Below, piece after piece: positions 1 through 5,621 of a DNA stretch of 6,885 nucleotides; the stretch's first letter is position 1, and each line of letters opens with the position of its first letter. Where the stretch lies: contig JAJYKG010000117.1 of NCBI GenBank assembly GCA_021788795.1, positions 1-6,885 of the forward strand. Reading direction: 5' to 3'. Under the pieces are notes generated by a model that ran no database searches, was not told where the DNA came from, and saw only the letters and a program-made list of their open reading frames with translations. This stretch comes from Thermoplasmata archaeon. Its GTDB lineage: Archaea; Thermoplasmatota; Thermoplasmata; RBG-16-68-12. A program made the position numbers and the translations under genes.

Positions 1-25
1 CACCCTCCAGGACCACCGCGACTGA
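1..25 (+). CDS. Possible 3' tail of an upstream gene
   Basis: Reading from base 2 gives ACC CTC CAG GAC CAC CGC GAC TGA (TLQDHRD and stop at 23-25). Every sense codon ends in C or G, the usage of the other genes here, so this may be the last residues of a gene entering from the left. Seven codons cannot identify a product. A weak stem (CCGCG 16-20 with CGCGG 30-34) followed by TTGTTT (36-41) could be its terminator. The bases from there to 91 hold only the presumed promoter of the next gene. Confidence 0.25.
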
Positions 26-59
26 CGCGCGCGGGTTGTTTCGCGGCTCCCCCCGCCGC

Positions 60-68
60 CTTCATTAG
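60..68 (+). promoter_or_regulatory. TATA-like element for the nuclease gene
   Basis: CTTCATTAG is the only AT-rich patch before the gene, and its centre lies about 28 bases from the ATG at 92. Archaeal TATA boxes usually sit 25-30 bases before the transcription start, so the mRNA would begin at or very near the ATG. No Shine-Dalgarno sequence is visible before the start, which agrees with a leaderless transcript. The match to a TATA consensus is poor. Confidence 0.35.
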
Positions 69-91
69 CCGCGGCATCGTCCGCGCCCTGC

Positions 92-514
92 ATGGCGGAC
101 CTTCTGACCTTGGTCCTCGCCCTCGCGGCCGTCCTCGTCGGGCTGGCCATCGGCTTCCTCGCGGGCCGGGCGCTCACGCGGCGGACCCTGGAGCTCGACT
201 ACCGCGAGCGCGAGCGGGAGGCGCGGCGGGACTCCGTGGACCGGAGCCGCGCGACCCTGAGCGGCCAGTTCCTCGAGAAGCTGGCGCCTCACTTCCCCGG
301 CTTCCCGTACGAGCCGACGGACCTGCGCTTCATCGGCACGCCGGTCGACTACCTCGTCTTCAACGGGCTGAGCGAGGGCGAGGTGGACGAGATCGTCTTC
401 TTGGAGGTCAAGAGCGGCGGGTCTAGCCTCACGACGAAGGAGCGTCGCGTGCGGGACGCCGTCGAGGCCGGGGCCGTGCGCTGGGACGTCTACCGCGTGC
501 CCGACGAGGGCTAG
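92..514 (+). CDS. Membrane-anchored Holliday-junction-resolvase-related endonuclease
   Basis: This 140-residue protein has one N-terminal transmembrane helix (about residues 4-25), a highly charged arginine/glutamate linker (26-55) and a small PD-(D/E)XK nuclease domain (about 57-136). Visible motifs are GQFLEKLAPHFPGF (58-71), RFIGTPVDYLVFNGL (79-93) with the probable catalytic Asp86, and FLEVKSG (103-109) with Glu105 and Lys107 as the E-x-K pair. The pattern matches the archaeal family annotated as predicted secreted endonuclease distantly related to Hjc (COG4741, from memory). Arginines just after the helix (R26, R30, R31) predict by the positive-inside rule that the nuclease faces the cytoplasm, so the helix looks like an anchor rather than a secretion signal. 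The ATG at 92 is chosen because it keeps the helix whole and suits the TATA spacing. The substrate is unknown. It converges on srp19 with a 4-base overlap. Confidence 0.85.
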   Translation: MADLLTLVLALAAVLVGLAIGFLAGRALTRRTLELDYREREREARRDSVDRSRATLSGQFLEKLAPHFPGFPYEPTDLRFIGTPVDYLVFNGLSEGEVDEIVFLEVKSGGSSLTTKERRVRDAVEAGAVRWDVYRVPDEG

Positions 515-801
515 CCGGACCGGGCTTTCTTGATGCGCTCCGCGACCTTCTGCACGACCGAGGTCTTGAAGTAGTCCGCGCGCACGAGCACGCGCCCCTC
601 GTGCCGCCAGTGCGACGTCGGGAACGCCTTCTCGGCGTCGAGTTGCGGCTCGAGGCCGAGCGCCTTCGCGGCGGTCACGACCTCCTCCGCGGTCGGCGAC
701 TCGACGGCCCAGCGCTTCGCGACGCGCCGCCCGTCCGCCCGGGAGCGGCCGAGGTCGAAGTAAGCCGGATAGAGGACGATGGGCCGCTCTTTCTTGGCCA
801 T
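511..801 (-). CDS. srp19: Signal recognition particle protein SRP19
   Basis: SRP19 binds the tips of 7S RNA helices 6 and 8 and readies the particle for SRP54, in cotranslational targeting of membrane and exported proteins. The 96-residue length is normal for archaeal SRP19. Family hallmarks are VLYPAYFDLGRSRADGRRV (9-27), which carries the YPxYxD and GRR signatures and much of the RNA-binding surface, then SPTAEEV (35-41), the LGL segment (48-50), the GRVLV strand (69-73) and a basic C-terminal helix ending KVAERIKKARSG. The ATG at 801 gives the exact family N terminus. It lies about 31 bases from a TATA element with no Shine-Dalgarno sequence, so the mRNA is probably leaderless. The gene is divergent from tldD, and its TAG stop overlaps the stop of the nuclease gene. 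The 7S RNA gene is not in this window. Confidence 0.95.
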   Translation of the reverse strand: MAKKERPIVLYPAYFDLGRSRADGRRVAKRWAVESPTAEEVVTAAKALGLEPQLDAEKAFPTSHWRHEGRVLVRADYFKTSVVQKVAERIKKARSG

Positions 802-827
802 GCGTCCTCGCGTACGGGGCGCCCCCC

Positions 828-838
828 ATTAAGGTTTT
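828..838 (-). promoter_or_regulatory. TATA/BRE element of srp19
   Basis: On the minus strand this reads AAAACCTTAAT in an otherwise GC-rich spacer. The TTAAT part begins 31 bases before the first base of the ATG, which places the expected transcription start at or beside the start codon. Nearly the same string (AAACCTTTAAA) occurs at the same distance before the aIF2-beta gene, which supports a real promoter. Confidence 0.6.
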
Positions 839-860
839 CCGGCGCCCCGCGAACGCGCGC

Positions 861-871
861 AAGGTTAATCG
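861..871 (+). promoter_or_regulatory. TATA-like element of tldD
   Basis: AAGGTTAATCG stands out from the GC-rich spacer. Its TTAAT lies about 45-49 bases before the tldD ATG, predicting a leader of roughly 20 bases. That leader contains GGGGGA (903-908), a weak Shine-Dalgarno-like stretch five bases before the ATG. The element sits about 30 bases from the oppositely directed srp19 element, so the two promoters are close but separate. Confidence 0.45.
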
Positions 872-913
872 GGCGGCCCTGTTTCACCCGCGCATCGCGA
901 GCGGGGGAATACG

Positions 914-2329
914 ATGGACGGGGAGCACGACCTGGTGGACTTCGCAGTGGACTACGCGCGGCAGAAGGGCGCTGCCTACGCCGAGGCGCGGTTCGAGCGG
1001 CAGGAACCGGAGGAGTTTATCCTGAAGAACGGCACGCTGGACGCCCTCTATGTGGGCGCGGACCGCGGCATCGGGGTCCGGGTCCTCGCGAAGGGGGGCC
1101 TCGGCTTCGCCGCGACGAACACAATGACGAAGGCTGAGGTCCGGACGATCGTGGACGACGCGGTCCGGATGGCGAAGGGGGCCAAGCGAGAGACGCCCAT
1201 CACCTTCGCGGAGGAGGAAGCGGTCACGACGGAGTGGACCGTCCCGGAGCAGACGAAGCTCGCGGACGTGACCGTGGAGGACAAGATCGCGGCCTTCCGG
1301 GAGATCGACCGCGCGGTGAAGGAGCTGGGCTTCAAGATCCCGTCGCGGTACTTCCAGCTCTCCTGCAACCGGATCACGAAGTACTTCGCCAACTCGGAGG
1401 GGTCGCGCATCCGGTCCTACAGCCCTCGGCTCCGCACCTCGTTCTTCCTGACCGTGGTCCAGGGGGCGGACGCCGAGCAGAGCCACCGCGACTACGGGTG
1501 GTCAGGCGGCTGGGAGGCCCTTCGTGAGCTGAACGTCACGCAGCGCGTCACCGACGAGGCGCGCTCCATGCAGCGCTCCCTCCTCGAGGGCAAGAAGTCC
1601 CCGGAGGGGAAGATGGACCTCGTGGTCGGCCCCCAGGTCTCGGGGATCGCGGCCCACGAGTCCTGCGGCCATCCCACGGAAGCCGACAGGGTCCTCGGGC
1701 GTGAGGCGAGCCAGGCGGGCAAGTCCTTCATCGGCCCCGACGGGATCGGCATGAAGGTCGGCTCCGAGGTCGTCAACGTCTGCGACGACCCGACCGTGGA
1801 GCATGCGATCGCCTACTACGCCACGGACGACGAGGGCGTGCGGGCGCGGCGGCGGTACCTGTACAAGGAGGGGAAGGTGAACGAGTTCCTCCAGAACCGC
1901 GAGACCGCGTCGGCGTTCGGCACGCGCAGCAACGGTGCGTCGCGGGCCGTGAACTACAACGTCGAGGCCATCGTGCGCATGGCGAACACCTTCGTCGAGC
2001 CGAAGGACCACACAATCGAGGAGATGATCGAGGGCGTCCACTTCGGCGTCTACATGAAGTCGTTCATGGAGTGGAACATCGACGACAAGCGCTTCAACGC
2101 CAAGTACGCCGGTAGGGAGGCGTACCTCATCGAGAACGGGGAGGTCAAGCACCCCGTTCGCCGCACGGTCGTTGAGCTCACGACGCCGACGTTCTGGTCC
2201 GCGGTGGATGCCGTCGGGAAGGACCTGGAGTTCGAGGCGGGCTTCTGCGGCAAGTCCGATCCTAGCCAGGCGCTCGACGCGAGCCTGGGCGGTCCGACGA
2301 TGCGCCTCCGTAACGTGTACCTGAGGTGA
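914..2329 (+). CDS. tldD: Metalloprotease TldD, catalytic subunit
   Basis: TldD is the zinc-bearing subunit of the TldD/TldE heterodimer, a cytoplasmic peptidase known in bacteria for maturing microcin B17 and degrading the CcdA antitoxin; it cuts unfolded peptides threaded into an internal chamber. The 471-residue length fits the family. The signature HExxxH is present as HESCGH (248-253) within GIAAHESCGHPTEADRVLG (244-262), with His248 and His253 as zinc ligands and Glu249 as catalytic base. FCGKSDPSQ (444-452) supplies Cys445, matching the C-terminal CGK motif that gives the third zinc ligand. The N-terminal part (1-200) is the substrate-chamber domain, with the typical LKNGTLDALYVGADRGIGVR (37-56). 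All catalytic residues are present, so the enzyme should be active. The ATG at 914 gives the normal N terminus. tldE follows after four bases, so the subunits are probably translated in a coupled way. The archaeal substrate is unknown. Confidence 0.95.
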   Translation: MDGEHDLVDFAVDYARQKGAAYAEARFERQEPEEFILKNGTLDALYVGADRGIGVRVLAKGGLGFAATNTMTKAEVRTIVDDAVRMAKGAKRETPITFAEEEAVTTEWTVPEQTKLADVTVEDKIAAFREIDRAVKELGFKIPSRYFQLSCNRITKYFANSEGSRIRSYSPRLRTSFFLTVVQGADAEQSHRDYGWSGGWEALRELNVTQRVTDEARSMQRSLLEGKKSPEGKMDLVVGPQVSGIAAHESCGHPTEADRVLGREASQAGKSFIGPDGIGMKVGSEVVNVCDDPTVEHAIAYYATDDEGVRARRRYLYKEGKVNEFLQNRETASAFGTRSNGASRAVNYNVEAIVRMANTFVEPKDHTIEEMIEGVHFGVYMKSFMEWNIDDKRFNAKYAGREAYLIENGEVKHPVRRTVVELTTPTFWSAVDAVGKDLEFEAGFCGKSDPSQALDASLGGPTMRLRNVYLR

Positions 2330-2330
2330 T
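2323..2330 (+). promoter_or_regulatory. Ribosome binding site of tldE overlapping the tldD stop
   Basis: GAGGTGAT is fully complementary to the conserved 16S rRNA 3' end (ATCACCTC) and ends three bases before the tldE ATG at 2334. The tldD stop TGA (2327-2329) lies inside it. Ribosomes finishing TldD would stop on top of this site, an arrangement that favours translational coupling and equal subunit amounts. Confidence 0.8.
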
Positions 2331-2333
2331 CCC

Positions 2334-3647
2334 ATGGAGGACATCGCCGCCCAGATCGTCGACAAGGCCCAGAAGCTCGGATGCCAGGACGCCGTCGCGG
2401 ACTACGTCCAGAACCGTTCGTTCCAGATCCGGTTCGCCCGGAACGAGCCGGTGATCAGCAACCGCTGGCGGGAGTCCTACGCCTCCGTCTTCCTCGTCCA
2501 CGACAAGCGCGTCGTGGCCACGGACCTGAAGGACCTCACGGACATCGACGGCGCCCTGGAGCGCCTGGTGAAGATCGCGAAAGCCTCCCAGCGGAACCCG
2601 GAATACGCGGGCCTCGCGAAAGGGAGCTTCCGCTATGCGCCGTTCCGGCCGGACCCGAAGGTCCTCGCTCTGCAAGGCGGCGCCGACTTCGTCGAAGCCG
2701 CGGTGAACGGCGCCCTGGCGGAAGGCGCGAAGGAATGCGCGGGGTCGTTCTGGCGGTACGAGGACGAGCACGTCCTCGCCACGTCGAACGGCGTCGAGGG
2801 GCACGACCACCGCGCGGGATTGTACCTGTCCATCCGTGCCCTCGTCTCCCTGGAGTCGAGCGGGCACGGGATCGCCTGCGCGTCGCGCCTCTCGCGGTTC
2901 GACCCCGAGAAGGCGGGGCGCAAGGCCGGCCGCGTCGCGGCCCTCGCGAAGGACCCGAAGCTCGGCCAGGCCGGCCGGTACACGGTCGTGTTCGACCCGC
3001 TCATCTTCGGCACCCTGACGGACCAGGTGGCGCGCCGGCTGAGCGCGTATTCCGTCGTCTCCGGGTTCTCGCCCTTCGGCAAGAAGGTCGGGAAGCGGGT
3101 GGCCTCCCCCGAGGTCACGATGTGGGACGACGGGTCCGAGGAGTCCCTGGCCCGCAAGAAGTTCGACATGGAGGGCGTCCCCACGAAGCGGCACGCGCTC
3201 ATCCAGCGGGGCATCCTGAAGACGTACCTCCACAACACGTCCACCGCCAAGCGCTTCAAGACGAAGACCACCGGGAACGCCGGGCTCATCGCCCCGGACG
3301 CCCATGCCGTCTTCGTCAAGCCGGGGGACTGGTCCAAGGACGAGATCTTCTCCGAGGTCAAGGACGGGCTCTGGCTCACGAACACCTGGTACACCCGCTA
3401 CCAGTCGTACGTGAAGGGCGACCTGAGCACGATCCCGCGGGACGGGATCTTCCACATCCGGAAGGGCGAGGTCGTCGAGACCTGGAAGGACCTGCGGCTC
3501 ACGGACAACCTGGTGCGGCTCATGAAGAACGTCGTCGCCCTGAGCGACGCCACGGAGCAGATGATGTGGTGGGGCGAGGTCTCCCTCCCGAACTTCGTGC
3601 CCTACGCCCTCATCAAGGACGTGAACCTGACGCGGTCCGCGGAGTGA
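2334..3647 (+). CDS. tldE: TldE/PmbA, non-catalytic partner of TldD
   Basis: TldE (PmbA in E. coli) is the paralogue of TldD that lacks the metal site but closes the substrate chamber of the heterodimer. This 437-residue protein shows the family C-terminal signature: DMEGVPTKRHALIQRGILKT (278-297), YLHNTSTAKRF (298-308) and TTGNAG (312-317), with FDPLIFGTLTDQVARRLSA (220-238) just before. There is no HExxxH motif and no CGK cysteine, as expected for TldE rather than TldD. The archaeal form diverges from PmbA in its N-terminal 200 residues, with repeated charged helices. The ATG at 2334 is fixed by the strong ribosome binding site overlapping the tldD stop. Lysine is coded almost always AAG, as in its neighbours, so no transfer is indicated. 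The next gene starts 57 bases downstream and may be read through from this operon. Confidence 0.93.
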   Translation: MEDIAAQIVDKAQKLGCQDAVADYVQNRSFQIRFARNEPVISNRWRESYASVFLVHDKRVVATDLKDLTDIDGALERLVKIAKASQRNPEYAGLAKGSFRYAPFRPDPKVLALQGGADFVEAAVNGALAEGAKECAGSFWRYEDEHVLATSNGVEGHDHRAGLYLSIRALVSLESSGHGIACASRLSRFDPEKAGRKAGRVAALAKDPKLGQAGRYTVVFDPLIFGTLTDQVARRLSAYSVVSGFSPFGKKVGKRVASPEVTMWDDGSEESLARKKFDMEGVPTKRHALIQRGILKTYLHNTSTAKRFKTKTTGNAGLIAPDAHAVFVKPGDWSKDEIFSEVKDGLWLTNTWYTRYQSYVKGDLSTIPRDGIFHIRKGEVVETWKDLRLTDNLVRLMKNVVALSDATEQMMWWGEVSLPNFVPYALIKDVNLTRSAE

Positions 3648-3687
3648 GCGCCGGGGCCCGAACGGAAGCGGAACGTCCATCGCCTCC

Positions 3688-3701
3688 CCGGCCCTTGCCG
3701 G
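3688..3701 (+). other. Small hairpin just before the GTG start of the membrane gene
   Basis: CCGGC (3688-3692) and GCCGG (3697-3701) pair around a CCTT loop, three bases before the proposed GTG. In the tldDE read-through mRNA it could hide the start region or act as part of a tldE terminator, but there is no T-rich tract after it. A five-base GC stem is easily found by chance in DNA of this composition. Confidence 0.25.
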
Positions 3702-3704
3702 TGC

Positions 3705-4151
3705 GTGCAGGTCCGAGCGGTCGCCGTCCCCGTCGCGGTCGATCTCGCGGCGGGCTTGGCTTTCGCCCTCAGCTGGGGCCTGCGGTGGCAGGGATGTGCG
3801 CCGCCCTCCGTCTTGTGCCCGCTCCCCGGCGTCGCATGCATCGCCGTCTGCAGCGACGCATGGGCCCAGTGGACGATGACGTTCCCGTGGGGGCTCCTCC
3901 TGGGCGTGGTCCCCTCCTTGATGGCGTTCGTGGCCGTGTTCCTGACCGGGCTCTCGACGCCCCCTGCCGCCCCGACGTCCCGTGCCTCCCTCGTGCTCTC
4001 GAGCCTCTCCGTGTTCCTGATGGCGACGGGGGTCGACGTCGTCTTCCTGGAGTCCGGCGACGCGCTCCTCCCCTGGGCGTTCATCCTCGCATCGGCCCCG
4101 CTGTTCGCCCTGAGCCTGGTCCGGGCCGGGGTGGGACGGAGCTGGCGCTAG
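3705..4151 (+). CDS. Unrecognised four-helix membrane protein with a cysteine-rich loop
   Basis: I do not recognise this 148-residue protein. Four hydrophobic segments are visible at about 8-26, 61-82, 95-114 and 121-139. Arginines at R4, R93 and in the C-terminal tail (R140, R145, R148) fit an N-in, C-in topology. The long first loop (27-60) then lies outside the cell and carries four cysteines (C31, C38, C45, C49), spaced C-x6-C-x6-C-x3-C. Disulfide formation or metal binding is possible, but the pattern is not one I can assign; DsbB and VKOR also have four helices, yet the CxxC hallmark is missing. The start is GTG: no earlier ATG exists in this frame after the tldE stop, and no Shine-Dalgarno sequence precedes it. 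Third codon positions are strongly G/C, supporting real coding in this frame. It follows tldE by 57 bases with no clear promoter of its own, and converges on rps8e. Confidence 0.65.
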   Translation: MQVRAVAVPVAVDLAAGLAFALSWGLRWQGCAPPSVLCPLPGVACIAVCSDAWAQWTMTFPWGLLLGVVPSLMAFVAVFLTGLSTPPAAPTSRASLVLSSLSVFLMATGVDVVFLESGDALLPWAFILASAPLFALSLVRAGVGRSWR

Positions 4152-4165
4152 CCCGGAAACGCCAG
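4142..4165. terminator. Inverted repeat between converging genes
   Basis: CTGGCG (4142-4147) pairs with CGCCAG (4160-4165) around a 12-base loop that contains the stop of the membrane-protein gene. It lies at the junction of two convergent genes, whose stops are only 27 bases apart, so a hairpin working in both directions is plausible. There is no T-run on either strand, and archaeal termination usually depends on one, so the call is weak. Confidence 0.25.
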
Positions 4166-4178
4166 AGGGGTCGGAGGT

Positions 4179-4580
4179 TCACTTCGCCGGGGCCCTCTCC
4201 GCGGTCACGAGGACCGCGTTGATGACGCCGTCCTGCCCAGGCCGCGACGTGATCTTCGCGAGGCCGATCTCCGTCTGGACGACCGCGCCTCGGGTCATGA
4301 TGTTCCGCGTCACGTAGTGCGGATTCGACGTGTTCTCCTTGACCGTGACGATCTTGACCTTCTTCGTGGCCGACGAGCGCGGGTCGAGGACGTTCGCGTA
4401 CTCCGCCTTGAGGACGCGGACCTTGCGGTTCCCGCCCTTCGTGCGGTAGAGCTTGACGCGCGGGGTGCCGAGGAAGGCGAACTGCTGCTCGCGGGAGACC
4501 TCGCGGCGGCGCTTCTTCCGCAGCGGCCGGTAGCGCCCGCCCGTCGGCTTCCTCTTGGAGCGTCCTTGCCAGAGTGCCAT
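4179..4580 (-). CDS. rps8e: Small ribosomal subunit protein S8e
   Basis: S8e is an archaeal/eukaryotic small-subunit ribosomal protein with no bacterial counterpart. The 133-residue length is right for the archaeal form, which lacks the eukaryotic insertion. Hallmarks are a strongly basic N terminus, WQGRSKRKPTGGRYRP (4-19), which binds rRNA, then KKRRREV (22-28), RTKGGNRKVRVLKAEYANVL (46-65) and the C-terminal TRGAVVQTEIGLAKITSRPG (96-115), which builds the beta-barrel. The ATG at 4580 is chosen although the frame stays open further upstream: it matches the family N terminus exactly and has a GAGGT ribosome binding site five bases before it, behind a TATA box. The gene therefore has its own promoter and does not depend on the protease gene 65 bases upstream. 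High ribosomal expression would explain the strong signals. Confidence 0.96.
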   Translation of the reverse strand: MALWQGRSKRKPTGGRYRPLRKKRRREVSREQQFAFLGTPRVKLYRTKGGNRKVRVLKAEYANVLDPRSSATKKVKIVTVKENTSNPHYVTRNIMTRGAVVQTEIGLAKITSRPGQDGVINAVLVTAERAPAK

Positions 4581-4585
4581 GGTGA

Positions 4586-4590
4586 ACCTC
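4586..4590 (-). promoter_or_regulatory. Ribosome binding site of rps8e
   Basis: On the minus strand TGAGGTTCACC precedes the ATG. GAGGT matches the anti-Shine-Dalgarno sequence with a five-base spacer, which decides the start of S8e within a much longer open frame. Confidence 0.7.
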
Positions 4591-4615
4591 AGAGGGACCC
4601 GTCCCAACCTCGCGG

Positions 4616-4624
4616 CCCTATAAG
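4616..4624 (-). promoter_or_regulatory. TATA box of rps8e
   Basis: The minus strand reads CTTATAGGG, a good archaeal TATA box within a GC-rich gap. It begins about 43 bases before the ATG, predicting transcription start near 4593-4597 and a leader of about 14 bases that just holds the GAGGT site. Confidence 0.65.
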
Positions 4625-4645
4625 ACGCTTGCGGCCCGCGCCCTC

Positions 4646-5614
4646 TCAGAAGAACCGCGGGATGACCGGGACGAGGGTGCCGTACACGAGGAAGTTCGTG
4701 ATGAAGAAGCCCGCCAGGGCGCCGCCGTTCAGCAGGGGAAGGCCGGCCTGGGGGTTGCCGCGGAGGACGTACCGCATGAGGATGGAAAACCCGACGAGGC
4801 TGCCGATCAGCGTGCCGATGGCGAGCGTGAGGTTGGGCGTGAGGCCGGGCAGAGCCGAGCCCGCCACGTTCTCGAAGGAGGCCCACGCGGACACGCTCAT
4901 CATGCCCGGGATGATGAGGTCCCCGAGCCCGATGAACATGGCCTCCCGCTCGTCCCCCTCCTCGACCTGCTTCTTGAGCCCCTTCTGCTCCGTGAACTTG
5001 TAGTCCGCGTGCTTCGGGACCACGAGGAGGATGGGGAGGTGCTGGTTGGTCACCTCGTCCGCCAGGGTGACCATGTGCTTCGTGTGGTAGACCGCCCACG
5101 CGTCGTAGCAGGCCATGGCGACGAGCAGGAGGAAGGCGGGGAACCAGCCGAAGGAGATGCCCAGGACGGCCGTCACGCCCACGGCCGTCAGCAGGCCCAC
5201 CGCGTCCACGACGTACCACTCCGGGTACTTGATCAGGAGCCAGGTGATTGCGAGCCCGCCCAGGAAGGGGAGCGCGGTGTCCAGGATCGTGAACGTGGTG
5301 AGGTCGAACGCGATGGGGACCCAGACCAGGAAGTAGTAGATGGGCAGGATGAGGACGAAGCTGACCGTGACGAAGACCGAGGCCAGCATGATGAGCCGGA
5401 CGAGGCCCTGCTTGCGGTACTTCACCAGGAGGAGGATGATCCCGGTGAAGGCGAGGATCGCGACGATGTAGACGGCCGCGTTCGAGACGTTGTTCGGGTC
5501 GGGGAACGCCTGGACGCCGTTGTACAGGAAGGCGGGGGCGATGGCCAGCGCGGCCAGCTGCGACACGAAGAGGAGGACGCCCATGGCCAGGGTGGCCCGC
5601 ACCTCGGAGCGCAT
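4646..5614 (-). CDS. Presenilin/SPP-like intramembrane aspartyl protease (family A22)
   Basis: This 322-residue protein belongs to the GxGD aspartyl proteases that cleave peptide bonds inside the membrane, as presenilin and signal peptide peptidase do. Nine hydrophobic segments are visible, roughly 7-29, 46-64, 71-98, 108-128, 135-153, 157-175, 226-248, 262-283 and 290-315. The two catalytic aspartates are Asp171 in the YD motif of helix 6 and Asp232 in GLGD (229-232) of helix 7. Helix 9 has GLPLLNGGALAG (291-302), where P293-L294-L295 stands in place of the classical PAL triplet. Positive charges (KYRKQG at 65-70, KY at 129-130, RYVLRG at 281-286) fall on alternate loops, giving a cytoplasmic N terminus and a cytoplasmic helix 6-7 loop (about 177-224), the presenilin-like orientation. 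The ATG at 5614 lies 7 bases after the aIF2-beta stop. GGGAG (5629-5625), inside the end of that gene, is a probable ribosome binding site. Its substrates are unknown. Confidence 0.92.
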   Translation of the reverse strand: MRSEVRATLAMGVLLFVSQLAALAIAPAFLYNGVQAFPDPNNVSNAAVYIVAILAFTGIILLLVKYRKQGLVRLIMLASVFVTVSFVLILPIYYFLVWVPIAFDLTTFTILDTALPFLGGLAITWLLIKYPEWYVVDAVGLLTAVGVTAVLGISFGWFPAFLLLVAMACYDAWAVYHTKHMVTLADEVTNQHLPILLVVPKHADYKFTEQKGLKKQVEEGDEREAMFIGLGDLIIPGMMSVSAWASFENVAGSALPGLTPNLTLAIGTLIGSLVGFSILMRYVLRGNPQAGLPLLNGGALAGFFITNFLVYGTLVPVIPRFF

Positions 5615-5621
5615 GCCCGGT

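Noticed and set aside
65..862. 265-codon minus-strand open frame across the nuclease and srp19 genes
   Set aside because: Its product is an Arg/Ala/Gly-rich string without family motifs, and it overlaps two recognisable genes. Long open antisense frames are expected at this GC content.
2262..3680. 472-codon open frame antisense to tldE
   Set aside because: It covers the opposite strand of a clear TldE gene and yields a low-complexity Arg/Asp/Val/Leu-rich product with no motif or promoter.
3602..4084. 160-codon minus-strand frame opposite the cysteine-rich membrane gene
   Set aside because: The product has no hydrophobic or domain pattern, while the plus-strand frame shows clean membrane helices and G/C-rich third positions.
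2381..4222. 613-codon plus-strand frame spanning tldE and the membrane gene
   Set aside because: It is offset from the tldE frame, its product is Arg/Pro/Gly-rich, and it overlaps two better supported genes. It is a GC-driven shadow.
4179..5219. S8e with a 213-residue N-terminal extension
   Set aside because: The frame is open upstream of 4580, but that part is the shadow of the protease gene. Family length, the GAGGT site and the TATA box all place the S8e start at 4580.
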